Source: an uncultured Eubacterium sp.
GTDB taxonomy: Bacteria > Bacillota > Clostridia > Lachnospirales > Lachnospiraceae
DNA length: 64,000 bases
NCBI GenBank assembly: GCA_900550135.1
Contig: URQO01000005.1
Coordinates: 4,284-68,283, forward strand
Reading direction: 5' to 3'
Part shown: positions 45,723-54,511 of the stretch, one piece after another
How the letters are laid out: each line of letters starts with the position of its first letter
Position numbering within the stretch: the first letter of the stretch is position 1
Made by a program: the position numbers and the translations under genes
Notes under the pieces: generated by a model
The model's input: the letters and a program-made list of their open reading frames with translations, nothing else
Told to the model about the DNA's origin: nothing
Databases searched by the model: none

Positions 45723-46943
45723 TTATAAATTTGGAGCCTGCTCTACAGGATTATATCCTGCTTTGCTTAACGCCTTCAAAATTTGTTCTTTATGGTCATG
45801 ACCAAAGCATTCCAGTGTAACTTTTAGTTCAACAGCTGCATTTCTGTTAACTGATACAAATTGGTTGTGGTCAAGTTTGATTACATTTCCCTGCTCTTTT
45901 GCAATTGTGTTGGCTACTTTTACAAGTTCACCCGGCTTGTCAGGAAGCAACACAGAAACTGTAAATACTCTTCCTCTTTGAATAAGACCATGCTGTAATG
46001 TTGAAGACATTGTAATAATGTCCATATTTCCGCCACTGATAATAGAAACAATCTTTTTGTCCTTACATTTCAAATGCTTTAATGCAGCAATTGTAAGAAG
46101 ACCTGAATTTTCAGCAACTAATTTGTGATTTTCCACCATATCAAGAAATGCATCAATTAATTCATCATCCTTAATAGTAATGATTTCATCAATATTTTTT
46201 TGAATATACGGAAAAATATTTTCTCCCGGAGTTTTTACTGCAGTACCATCAGCAATAGTATTTGCGCTTGGCAATGTAACAATATGCCCTGCTTCCAAAC
46301 TTGCCTTCATACAGGCTGCATTTTCAGGCTCAACACCAATTACTTTAATCCTTGGATTTAATAACTTGGCAAGTGTACTTACACCTGTTGCAAGTCCGCC
46401 TCCTCCAATTGGCACTAAAATATAATCAACTGTTGGAAGTTCCTTGAATATTTCCATTGCAATACTACCCTGACCTGCAGCAACATCTAAATCATCAAAT
46501 GGATGAATAAATGTGTATCCTTCTTTTTGTGCAAGGTTAAGAGCATATTTACAGGCATCATCATATACATCACCATATAAAATAACGTCAGCACCATAAT
46601 TCTTTGTTCTGTTTACTTTCATTAATGGTGTGGTAGTTGGCATAACTACTGTAGCCTTTACTTCAAAAATTTTTGCTGCGTATGCAACACCCTGAGCGTG
46701 ATTTCCTGCTGATGCCGTAATCAGTCCCCTTTCACGTTTCTCTTCTGATAGTGTGCTTATTTTGTAGTAAGAACCTCTCACTTTGTATGCACCTGTAAAC
46801 TGCATATTTTCAGGCTTAATATAAACACTGTTTCCAGTTTGTTCACTAAAATAATCACTGAAAATCAAATTTGTATTAAGTGTTACTTTTTTTACAATTT
46901 CACTCGCCTCTTCAAATTTTCTTAAATCTAATTTATTACTCAT
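45723..46943 (-). CDS. ilvA: Threonine ammonia-lyase (threonine dehydratase), PLP-dependent
   Basis: The enzyme deaminates L-threonine to 2-oxobutyrate. The PLP lysine sits in QFTGAYKVRGSYY (near residue 54), the phosphate loop is VPIGGGGLATGVS (near 180), and TASAGNHAQGVA is the N-terminal PLP motif. A C-terminal ACT domain (about residues 325-400) contains FTVSVLLPDKPGELV. At 406 residues with one ACT domain, it is the short IlvA type, which may be biosynthetic or catabolic (TdcB-like). It begins 23 bp after ftsY ends. Confidence 0.92.
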   Translation of the reverse strand: MSNKLDLRKFEEASEIVKKVTLNTNLIFSDYFSEQTGNSVYIKPENMQFTGAYKVRGSYYKISTLSEEKRERGLITASAGNHAQGVAYAAKIFEVKATVVMPTTTPLMKVNRTKNYGADVILYGDVYDDACKYALNLAQKEGYTFIHPFDDLDVAAGQGSIAMEIFKELPTVDYILVPIGGGGLATGVSTLAKLLNPRIKVIGVEPENAACMKASLEAGHIVTLPSANTIADGTAVKTPGENIFPYIQKNIDEIITIKDDELIDAFLDMVENHKLVAENSGLLTIAALKHLKCKDKKIVSIISGGNMDIITMSSTLQHGLIQRGRVFTVSVLLPDKPGELVKVANTIAKEQGNVIKLDHNQFVSVNRNAAVELKVTLECFGHDHKEQILKALSKAGYNPVEQAPNL

Positions 46944-46966
46944 TTTATCACTCTTTCACTTTTAAT

Positions 46967-47884
46967 TTATTCTGTAAATAATGCTTCAACAAACTCTTTT
47001 GAGTTGAATTTCTGCAAATCATCAATCTGTTCTCCAACACCGATATATTTTACCGGAATGCCAAGTTCTGATTGAATGGCAATGGCAATACCACCTTTTG
47101 CAGATCCGTCCATCTTTGTAAGAATAACACCTGATATATCAGCACATTCTTTAAACTGTCTAGCCTGTTCTAAAGCATTCTGACCTGTTGTTGCATCAAG
47201 TACAATAAAGTTTTCCCGTCTTACACCGTCATACTCTTTTGTAATAATACGGTCAAGTTTCTTTAACTCTTCCATAAGATTTTTCTTGTTGTGAAGTCTT
47301 CCTGCCGTATCACAAAGAAGAATATCTGCATCTTTATTTTTTGCAGAAGATATGGCATCAAACAATACTGATCCCGGATCCGAACCTTCTTTTCCGGAAA
47401 CAATGTCAACTCCTGCTCTGTTTGCCCACTCAATAAGCTGGTCAGCAGCAGCAGCCCTAAAGGTATCAGCAGCGGCTAAAACAACTTTCTTTCCATTGTT
47501 TTTAAACTGACTTGCCAGTTTTCCAATAGATGTTGTTTTTCCAACACCATTTACACCAATTACAAGAATTACTGATTTTTCATTTTCAAAATCATAAGCA
47601 TTTTCGCCTAAATCCATTTGTTCTTCAATGTTTTTAATTAATAACTCCTTACATTCCATGGGTTCTTTGATGTTTTTATCTTTAACTTCCTGTTTTAGAT
47701 TGTCAAGAATTTCTTCAGTAGTGTTTACACCAATATCACTCATAATGAGGATTTCTTCCAATTCCTCATAAAAGTCATCATCAATGTGGGAAAACCCTGA
47801 AAAAATGGAATTTAAACCCGATACAATATTGTTTCTTGTTTTAGACAAACCTGATACAAGCTTTTTAAAAAATTTTCCTGCCAT
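46967..47884 (-). CDS. ftsY: Signal recognition particle receptor FtsY
   Basis: FtsY is the SRP receptor GTPase at the membrane. It has the P-loop GVNGVGKTTSIGKLA (near residue 115), DTAGRLHNKKNL and TKMDGSAKGG. The N-terminal acidic A domain is very short; at 305 residues it is the NG core with little extension. RBS GGAGGT precedes the ATG. It follows smc, as usual. Confidence 0.97.
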   Translation of the reverse strand: MAGKFFKKLVSGLSKTRNNIVSGLNSIFSGFSHIDDDFYEELEEILIMSDIGVNTTEEILDNLKQEVKDKNIKEPMECKELLIKNIEEQMDLGENAYDFENEKSVILVIGVNGVGKTTSIGKLASQFKNNGKKVVLAAADTFRAAAADQLIEWANRAGVDIVSGKEGSDPGSVLFDAISSAKNKDADILLCDTAGRLHNKKNLMEELKKLDRIITKEYDGVRRENFIVLDATTGQNALEQARQFKECADISGVILTKMDGSAKGGIAIAIQSELGIPVKYIGVGEQIDDLQKFNSKEFVEALFTE

Positions 47885-47920
47885 GTTACCTCCAAATATT
47901 TTTCTGCTAATTTTTAAAAT

Positions 47921-50900
47921 TTATTTCTCCAAATCGTTTTCCAATAAGTCTACTGATACCAATGCTGAAATACCTTTTTCCTGCATTGTGATACCATAAA
48001 GTCTGTCAGCACAATTCATTGTACCACGTCTATGGGTAATTACAATAAACTGAGTATTCTTAGTTAATTTATGTAAGTATTCTGCAAATCTGACAACGTT
48101 AGAGCCATCAAGTGCAGCCTCTATTTCGTCTAACAGACAAAATGGAGATGGTTTTAAGTTCTGAATTGCAAATAACAAACTAATTGCCGTCAGTGCTTTT
48201 TCACCACCGGATAACTGCATCATATTTTGAAGTTTTTTTCCTGGTGGCTGAGAAATAATATTGATTCCTGCATCTAAAATGTCTTCGGCATCAGTTAGTT
48301 CAATTGTACCTTTTCCACCACCGAACAATTCTTTAAATACAATATCAAACTCTGTTTTAATTTCCTCAAACTTTTCTTTAAACTGCTTACGCATACCAAC
48401 TTCAAGTTCATCAATGATTTTAAGAAGATTATCTTTTGCTTCCATTAAATCTTCATGTTGAGCTTTCATGAACTGGTAACGCTCATTGATTTCCTTAAAC
48501 TCTTCAATGGCATTTATATTTACATCTCCTAAGGATTTCATCTCTTTTCTAATTGTAGAAATGTTTTCCTTAATTACATTCTTGTCATTAAACTCAGGAT
48601 TTTTCATTTCAGAAGCTTTTCTGTATGTGATTTCATATTCATTCCACATATAAGCTTCTTTATTTTCACTCTTTTCTTCCAAGGCTTCTTTCTGACTGCT
48701 TAATCTGTATATTTCCTTATCTAATGAAGAAATTCTTTCAGAAAGCTGTTCTCTCTTTTGGAAGAATTCTTTGTGTTCCTTACTTTGATTTTCTTTTTCA
48801 GCAATTGCTTCTTCAATTTCTTTATTTAAAGTATCAATTAACTGTCTGTTCTTTTCAGTTTCTTTTGTCAGACTTTCAATAGCATCAAGTCTTGCTGATA
48901 TTTCTTCGTCATTTTCTTTTGAATTTGACTTAATATTGTTTAACTCATCAGTTAAAGAATTAACTGTCTGTTTTGCCTTGTTAATCTTTTCAATAATAAA
49001 CTCATGCTTTTGCTTAAAGTTTGCAATATCAATATTTACTTCTTCTAATGAAGATACCTTTTTAGAAACACTTTCCTTTAACTGGCCAAGTTCTTTTGTC
49101 TTTCTGACAACTTCTTTTTCAAGGAAACCACTTCTATCTTCTGTTCCTGAAAGTTCCTGGTTCAGTTCAGTGTTATTTTTATTAATATCACTGATTTCAG
49201 ACTGCATATCGTTGTTTTCCTGTTCAAAACTTTGGTATTCCAACATAATGCTGTCTTTTCTTGCGTTGGCCTGTTTAAGATTAACTTCAATTGTATTTTT
49301 TATAATAAGCTGTTGCTGAAGTGCTTTACTTACTTTATCTTCTTCTTCACTTATTACGCTTATCTCACTTCTGTTGTTAATAAGCTGTTTATCCAATTGT
49401 TGTTTTTCGTCCTTAAGTGCTGCTAAAGACTTTTCAATTTCTTCAATTTCACGTCTTCTACCAAGCAAATTGCTGTTATTTTTAAATGCACCACCTGAAA
49501 TTGAACCACCAACATTTAAGTATTCGCCTTCAAGAGTAACAATTCTAACAGTGTAGCGATATTTTCTTTCAATGGAAATGGCATGATCTATAGTATCAAC
49601 AACCATTACTCTTCCGAGAAGATACTTTGTAACACCTTCGTATTCCTTTTTAATATCAACAAGGTCACTGGCAAGGCCAATAACACCTTTTTCTTCCAAA
49701 GCATCAGGTGCATTAAAGTTTGTCTTATTGCTCATACTGCTAAGTGGTAAAAATGTAGCACGACCAAATCTGTTCTTCTTTAAATATTCAATAGTTTCTT
49801 TTGCTGTTGTTTCTGTATCAGTTACAATATTTTGAATATTTCCACCTAAAGCTGTTTCAATTGCAACTTCATATTTTTTATCAACTTTAATAATGTCAGC
49901 AACAACACCAATAATACCTTTTTTGCTTTCTTTAAGTTCCATTACTTTGCGGATACTGTTTCCATATCCTTCGTACCTTTCAGTAATGTTCTTTAAAGCC
50001 TCTAAATTGGACTTTAACTTGTGGTATTTTTCCTGATTTGCTGAAAGATCCTTTGTTAATTTTGAATTCTCAATTCGTAAATTTGCAAGGTCATCTTTAT
50101 ATTCAGTTAAAGTTGACTGAACTTTATCAATTTCAGCATTTACCTCAATTAACTGTTCCTCAAACTGTTTGATGGCACTTTCCTGACCATCTTTTCTGCT
50201 TTGAAAATCAATTAATTTCTGATTTAACTGAGATTTTCTAATATTGATCTGTTCAAGCAATGTATCACAACGCTGAATTTTTGTTTTTATAATTGACTTT
50301 GCATTTAAAAGTTCAATAATTTCAGCTTTGTTTTCTTCAATTTCCCGTTCTAATAACTTGATTTTGTCATTTTCTTCAGCAATTTCGTTGTTTGCTTTTG
50401 TCTGAACTTCAACAATTTCATTAAGCTTGTTTTCGTTTTCTTCTCTTTCAACCTGAGAATTATCCAACTCTTTGTTTTGCTGTTCAATTTCCTCAGTTAT
50501 TGAACCGATTCGCTGATTAATGTAAGATTCATTGTTTTTTGCAGAATTTATCTGTTCTTTTATAACATTAATCTGTCCTTCAAACTTTTCTATATTAAGA
50601 ACTGTTTCGTTTAATGTTGCTTTTTTTGTTTCTATTGATGTATTAATATCTTCAATGATTTTTTCAAGTTTTGTGTAATCAGATTTGATTTTTTCAAATT
50701 CATCATTTGCAATCTGCATATCTGATGATGCTATTTTGATTTTTTCATCAATCTGAACAAGTCTGTTCTTTATTTCATCAATTTCAATAAGGAACATATT
50801 TACATCATTGACTTTCAAATCCTCTTTTAACAGTAAATATCTTTTTGCCTTTTCACACTGTTTTTCAAGAGGAACCACCTGTCTTTCAAGTTCTCCCAAA

Positions 50901-51481
50901 ATATCAGTAACACGGACAAGATTTTGGTTCTGGTCGTCCAATTTTTTCAGTGCATCATTTTTACGACGTTTAAACTTTACAATACCGGCTGCCTCATCAA
51001 ACAATTCTCTTCTCTCTTCAGGCTTTCCACTAAGTATACGGTCAATCTGACCCTGTCCGATAATAGAATAACCTTCCTTACCAATACCTGTATCATAAAA
51101 TAATTCATTTACGTCTTTAAGTCTTACCTGAGTACCATTTATCATGTACTCACTTTCTCCTGAACGAAACAGTCTTCTTGAAACTGTAACTTCATTGTAA
51201 TCAATGTTTAACTTATGGTCTGAATTGTCAAATGTAATAGCCACATATGCATATCCCATAGGTTTTCTGTTCTCAGTCCCTGCAAAAATAACATCTTCCA
51301 TCTTTGAACTACGAAGCTGTTTTGTTTTCTGCTCTCCAAGTACCCATCTGACAGCATCTGCAACATTACTTTTTCCTGAACCGTTAGGTCCAACAATACC
51401 TGTTATACCATTGTGAAACTGAAAATTTATTTTATTTGCAAATGATTTAAATCCGTGTATTTCTATGCTTTTTAAATACAT
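47921..51481 (-). CDS. smc: Chromosome partition protein SMC
   Basis: SMC organises and segregates chromosomes with ScpA and ScpB (not in this window). The N-terminal Walker A GPNGSGKSNVADAVRWVLG is near residue 32. Two long coiled coils flank a hinge (about residues 500-680, with GVVADIIKVDKKYEVAIETA). The signature LSGGEKALTAISLLFAI and the Walker B LLDEIEAALD are near the C-terminus. The 1186-residue length is standard. Confidence 0.98.
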   Translation of the reverse strand: MYLKSIEIHGFKSFANKINFQFHNGITGIVGPNGSGKSNVADAVRWVLGEQKTKQLRSSKMEDVIFAGTENRKPMGYAYVAITFDNSDHKLNIDYNEVTVSRRLFRSGESEYMINGTQVRLKDVNELFYDTGIGKEGYSIIGQGQIDRILSGKPEERRELFDEAAGIVKFKRRKNDALKKLDDQNQNLVRVTDILGELERQVVPLEKQCEKAKRYLLLKEDLKVNDVNMFLIEIDEIKNRLVQIDEKIKIASSDMQIANDEFEKIKSDYTKLEKIIEDINTSIETKKATLNETVLNIEKFEGQINVIKEQINSAKNNESYINQRIGSITEEIEQQNKELDNSQVEREENENKLNEIVEVQTKANNEIAEENDKIKLLEREIEENKAEIIELLNAKSIIKTKIQRCDTLLEQINIRKSQLNQKLIDFQSRKDGQESAIKQFEEQLIEVNAEIDKVQSTLTEYKDDLANLRIENSKLTKDLSANQEKYHKLKSNLEALKNITERYEGYGNSIRKVMELKESKKGIIGVVADIIKVDKKYEVAIETALGGNIQNIVTDTETTAKETIEYLKKNRFGRATFLPLSSMSNKTNFNAPDALEEKGVIGLASDLVDIKKEYEGVTKYLLGRVMVVDTIDHAISIERKYRYTVRIVTLEGEYLNVGGSISGGAFKNNSNLLGRRREIEEIEKSLAALKDEKQQLDKQLINNRSEISVISEEEDKVSKALQQQLIIKNTIEVNLKQANARKDSIMLEYQSFEQENNDMQSEISDINKNNTELNQELSGTEDRSGFLEKEVVRKTKELGQLKESVSKKVSSLEEVNIDIANFKQKHEFIIEKINKAKQTVNSLTDELNNIKSNSKENDEEISARLDAIESLTKETEKNRQLIDTLNKEIEEAIAEKENQSKEHKEFFQKREQLSERISSLDKEIYRLSSQKEALEEKSENKEAYMWNEYEITYRKASEMKNPEFNDKNVIKENISTIRKEMKSLGDVNINAIEEFKEINERYQFMKAQHEDLMEAKDNLLKIIDELEVGMRKQFKEKFEEIKTEFDIVFKELFGGGKGTIELTDAEDILDAGINIISQPPGKKLQNMMQLSGGEKALTAISLLFAIQNLKPSPFCLLDEIEAALDGSNVVRFAEYLHKLTKNTQFIVITHRRGTMNCADRLYGITMQEKGISALVSVDLLENDLEK

Positions 51482-51551
51482 ATTGTCTCTCTATACTTTC
51501 TTATATATTTTGCATAAAATATCTTTTATTTTAAGTATTTTTGCAATGTCT

Positions 51552-52235
51552 TTATTTGTCTAATGATTTTAATGCATTAAATGCTGCCTGCTGTTCAGCA
51601 GCTTTTTTTGTATGTCCAATACCCTGACCAATAATTTTATCATCGATTTTTGCCACTGCCTCATAGTTTTTATTGTGATCAGGTCCGGACTCATTTATAA
51701 TTTCATATGAAAGGGTTCCAATTTTTACACTGTTGATTCTTTCCTGCAAAACAGTCTTGCAGTCATGGAACAATCTTTTATTTTCTATGTCATTAAGGGC
51801 AAAACGTATAATAAAATCTTTTGCCGATTCTATTCCTCCGTCAAGAAAGATTGCACCAATTAATGCTTCGAAGGCATCTGAAACAATAGAGTCTCTTTTT
51901 CTGCCTCCTGTAGCCTCTTCGCCTTTTCCAAGATATATAAAATCATCAAGTTCAATCTCTCTTGCATCTATTGCCAATGTAGGCTCACACACAAGACTTG
52001 CTCTAAGTTTTGTCATGTCGCCCTCTGGCATTTCATTCATATTTAAAAATAAAAACTCGCTTGATACCATTTCCAAAACCGCATCACCTAAAAACTCAAG
52101 ACGCTCATTATCTTTCATTTTTTTGTTTTTATGTTCATTTGCAAATGAGGTATGTGTCAATGCATTAATAAGCAAATCCTTATTTTTAAATACGTAACCT
52201 ATATTACTTTCTAAGTTTGAAAAATCTGTATTCAT
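51552..52235 (-). CDS. rnc: Ribonuclease III
   Basis: RNase III cleaves double-stranded RNA, including rRNA precursors. The catalytic motif NERLEFLGDAVLEMV is near residue 40, with DAFEALIGAIFLD near 117. A C-terminal double-stranded RNA-binding domain ends GIGHTKKAAEQQAAFNAL. Length 227 is typical. The order acpP-rnc-smc-ftsY is standard for Firmicutes. Confidence 0.97.
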   Translation of the reverse strand: MNTDFSNLESNIGYVFKNKDLLINALTHTSFANEHKNKKMKDNERLEFLGDAVLEMVSSEFLFLNMNEMPEGDMTKLRASLVCEPTLAIDAREIELDDFIYLGKGEEATGGRKRDSIVSDAFEALIGAIFLDGGIESAKDFIIRFALNDIENKRLFHDCKTVLQERINSVKIGTLSYEIINESGPDHNKNYEAVAKIDDKIIGQGIGHTKKAAEQQAAFNALKSLDK

Positions 52236-52257
52236 TAATAACCTCTATAACGAAATA

Positions 52258-52281
52258 TAAAGCCCTATTGCTAGGGCTTTA
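52258..52281 (-). terminator. Hairpin between acpP and rnc
   Basis: AAAGCCCTA and TAGGGCTTT form a perfect stem around a 4-base loop. The following minus-strand sequence is ATATTTCG, poor in T, so it may be an RNA-processing or partial termination element rather than a full terminator. Confidence 0.5.
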
Positions 52282-52295
52282 AAACTTTTTATTTA

Positions 52296-52523
52296 TTAAA
52301 GTGCCTGTTTGATTTTTTCATAGGCATCACCTACAGTAACAATTGATTCAGTTTGGTCTGTTGGAATCTGAATTCCAAATTCATCTTCAATACCCATGAT
52401 GATTTCCAGTACATCAAGTGAATCAGCTCCTAAATCATCAACAAACTTGCTGTCTGCTGTAATTGTGCTTTTATCTAAATCTAAAACATCTGCAATCGCA
52501 CTAATAAGTCTATCTAATTCCAT
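52296..52523 (-). CDS. acpP: Acyl carrier protein
   Basis: A 75-residue acidic protein carrying fatty-acyl chains on 4'-phosphopantetheine. The attachment serine is in DDLGADSLDVLEIIMGIED (near residue 35). RBS GGAGG lies before the ATG. It is 3 bp after plsX, so they are co-transcribed. The usual extra fab genes are not in this window. Confidence 0.96.
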   Translation of the reverse strand: MELDRLISAIADVLDLDKSTITADSKFVDDLGADSLDVLEIIMGIEDEFGIQIPTDQTESIVTVGDAYEKIKQAL

Positions 52524-52526
52524 AAT

Positions 52527-53540
52527 TTAATCCTCCTTGCTTTCTAACGAAAGTTTCTCTTTAAATTTGTTATTTATATCCAATTCTTTAAATGTTACAC
52601 ATTGTAGAATGGAATTTTTAATTTCAACTGCTTTTGAACTACCGTGAGTTTTAACCAATAAACCTTTAAGTCCAAGAAGTGGTGCTCCACCATATTCTTC
52701 CAAAGAAAATCCTTTTAAGGTTTTCTTTAAGTCTTTTTTGATAAGTAAAGCTCCAATCTTTGTCTTTAGTGAACTCATCATTGTACCTTTAATCTTGCTA
52801 AGCAAAACTCCTGCCACACCTTCGTAAAGCTTTAAAATAACATTTCCAACAAAAGCATCACATACAATAACATCTGCATCACCATTTGGAATATCTCTTG
52901 CCTCAATATTTCCAACAAAATTGATATCTTCAAGACTTTCAAGTAAAAGATATGTTTCTTTTACAAGTGCATTTCCCTTTTCTTCTTCTGCCCCAATGTT
53001 TACAATAGCAACTCTCGGATTCTTGATGCCAACAATGTTTTCCATATAAACGGACCCCATCTTTGCAAACTGCACCAAATGTGATGGTCTTGCATCAACA
53101 TTTGCTCCACAGTCTATAAGAAGGGCTGCTCCATTCTTTGTAGGAATAAGTGGTGCAAGTGGTGGTCTTTCAACACCTTTGATTCTACCAATGATAACAT
53201 GGCCACCTACAAGATTGGCTCCTGTACTTCCTGCAGATACCATGGCATCTGCTTCTTTATTTTTTATCATGTACATACATTTCACTAATGAAGAATCTTT
53301 TTTTCTACGTATAGCCGCAACAGGTGGTTCTCCTGTTTCTATAACTTCAGTTGCATCTACAACTTCAACCTTATCAGTTGGTTCATATTTTGATAATTCA
53401 TTTTCTATTAAATCTTTTTTTCCAACAAGTTTTATTAACATATCCTTGTCTTCTTTTGCAGCATAGATTGCACCTTTAACTATTTCTTCCGGTGCGTTGT
53501 CTCCACCCATGCAATCTAATGCAATAACTGTTTTTGACAT
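52527..53540 (-). CDS. plsX: Phosphate acyltransferase PlsX
   Basis: PlsX makes acyl-phosphate from acyl-ACP for PlsY. The N-terminus ALDCMGGDNAPEEIVKG and SAGSTGANLVGGHVIIGRI are family motifs, and FVGNVILKLYEGVAG closes the substrate site. Length 337 is typical. RBS AAAGGAGGA precedes the ATG. A promoter is at 53569-53597, heading the plsX-acpP-rnc-smc-ftsY unit. Confidence 0.97.
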   Translation of the reverse strand: MSKTVIALDCMGGDNAPEEIVKGAIYAAKEDKDMLIKLVGKKDLIENELSKYEPTDKVEVVDATEVIETGEPPVAAIRRKKDSSLVKCMYMIKNKEADAMVSAGSTGANLVGGHVIIGRIKGVERPPLAPLIPTKNGAALLIDCGANVDARPSHLVQFAKMGSVYMENIVGIKNPRVAIVNIGAEEEKGNALVKETYLLLESLEDINFVGNIEARDIPNGDADVIVCDAFVGNVILKLYEGVAGVLLSKIKGTMMSSLKTKIGALLIKKDLKKTLKGFSLEEYGGAPLLGLKGLLVKTHGSSKAVEIKNSILQCVTFKELDINNKFKEKLSLESKED

Positions 53541-53568
53541 AAAATGTCCTCCTTTTACGCATAAGGAT

Positions 53569-53597
53569 AATATACTAAAAAATCACGATAAAATCAA
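53569..53597 (-). promoter_or_regulatory. Sigma-A promoter for plsX-acpP-rnc-smc-ftsY
   Basis: TTGATT and TATATT are separated by 17 bp on the minus strand, about 30 bp before the plsX ATG. A large inverted repeat lies 20 bp upstream of the -35. Confidence 0.75.
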
Positions 53598-53617
53598 GAA
53601 ACATCTATTTAAAAGAC

Positions 53618-53657
53618 AATACTGTACATATCATTAATTCGGATAGTGTACAGTATT
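53618..53657. repeat. 10-bp inverted repeat upstream of the plsX promoter
   Basis: AATACTGTAC and GTACAGTATT enclose a 20-bp loop that can pair further (TATC with GATA). It lies between the rpmF terminator and the plsX promoter. It may be a second terminator or a protein-binding site. No known operator was recognised. Confidence 0.6.
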
Positions 53658-53693
53658 TGTTTTATTATTTTATAATTTGCAATCCAAAACAAT

Positions 53694-53732
53694 AAAAATA
53701 AGACTCTGCGATAACCACAAAGTCTTATTTTT
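53694..53732. terminator. Intrinsic terminator after rpmF
   Basis: AAAAATAAGACT and AGTCTTATTTTT form a 12-bp stem, followed on the minus strand by ATTG. It begins 5 bp after the rpmF stop codon and, being A/T-flanked, could act in both directions. Confidence 0.8.
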
Positions 53733-53736
53733 ATAA

Positions 53737-53916
53737 TTAGTCAACTGAAACTATTTCTTTTTTGTTGTAGCTTCCACATGCCTTGCATACTCTATGTGGC
53801 ATCATTAATGTTCCACACTTGCTGCATTTAACAAGGTTTGGAGCTGACATCTTCCAGTTTGCTCTTCTCTTATCTCTTCTTCCTTTTGAAGATTTGTTCT
53901 TTGGACAGATAGACAT
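53737..53916 (-). CDS. rpmF: 50S ribosomal protein L32 (zinc-binding)
   Basis: The 59-residue protein starts MSICPKNKSSKGRRDKRRANW. It has two CxxC pairs, CSKCG and CKACG (near residues 31-49), so it is the zinc-binding form. The ATG is preceded by GGAGG. The order yceD-rpmF is conserved across bacteria. Confidence 0.96.
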   Translation of the reverse strand: MSICPKNKSSKGRRDKRRANWKMSAPNLVKCSKCGTLMMPHRVCKACGSYNKKEIVSVD

Positions 53917-53919
53917 GGT

Positions 53920-54444
53920 TTACACCTCCTTAAACTGATTAAAAACATCTAATATTTTCGACATTCCTGTTCCTGGTTCTGCGTCCTGGCACTTACAGGT
54001 ACTCACGTTAAGATTGACGCCGCATCTATTACAAATTCCTTTGCAGTCTGTTCTGCACAGAACCTTCATAGGCAAGTTAACCAGAATTTCATTATAAATA
54101 AACATCTGAGAATCAAACTTTGTTCCATCCAGATAAGTAGTCTCATCTAAATCATCAATCCTCTGTTGTGATGTTTTATTCAAATCTAAGTCTTTGAATG
54201 TATCTATATTAATATCATATGAAACAGGCTCTAAACATCTGTTGCAGGGAATAACCAAAGTCACATCACCTGTGCATTTCAAAGAAATATGTTTCTTTCC
54301 ATCATTGTGAAACTCTAAATACACATTGCTTTTTTCCACGGGATAACTGTTTCTTCTAGTTTTAAATTTTTCTTTTTCAAATGTTAAATTAAATTTCTTT
54401 AATCCATCTTCTTCCTGTAAAAGCTCATATAAATCAATTAACAT
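53920..54444 (-). CDS. DUF177/YceD family protein
   Basis: A 174-residue protein of the YceD family (B. subtilis YlbN), encoded before rpmF in most bacteria and linked to rRNA processing in plants and bacteria. The core VTLVIPCNRCLEPVSYDI (near residue 70) and the cysteine-rich CRTDCKGICNRCGVNLN with CKC near the C-terminus suggest a metal site. RBS GAGGGAG precedes the ATG. It shares the promoter at 54474. Confidence 0.92.
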   Translation of the reverse strand: MLIDLYELLQEEDGLKKFNLTFEKEKFKTRRNSYPVEKSNVYLEFHNDGKKHISLKCTGDVTLVIPCNRCLEPVSYDINIDTFKDLDLNKTSQQRIDDLDETTYLDGTKFDSQMFIYNEILVNLPMKVLCRTDCKGICNRCGVNLNVSTCKCQDAEPGTGMSKILDVFNQFKEV

Positions 54445-54473
54445 AATACTCCCTCTTCAAAGACACCTAAACA

Positions 54474-54502
54474 ATTATACATATAGGGTATGGGTTTGTC
54501 AA
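54474..54502 (-). promoter_or_regulatory. Consensus sigma-A promoter for yceD-rpmF
   Basis: TTGACA and TATAAT are exactly 17 bp apart on the minus strand, a perfect match in both boxes, about 30 bp before the yceD start. Strong expression is expected for a ribosomal-protein gene. Confidence 0.9.
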
Positions 54503-54511
54503 GTTTTTTGA

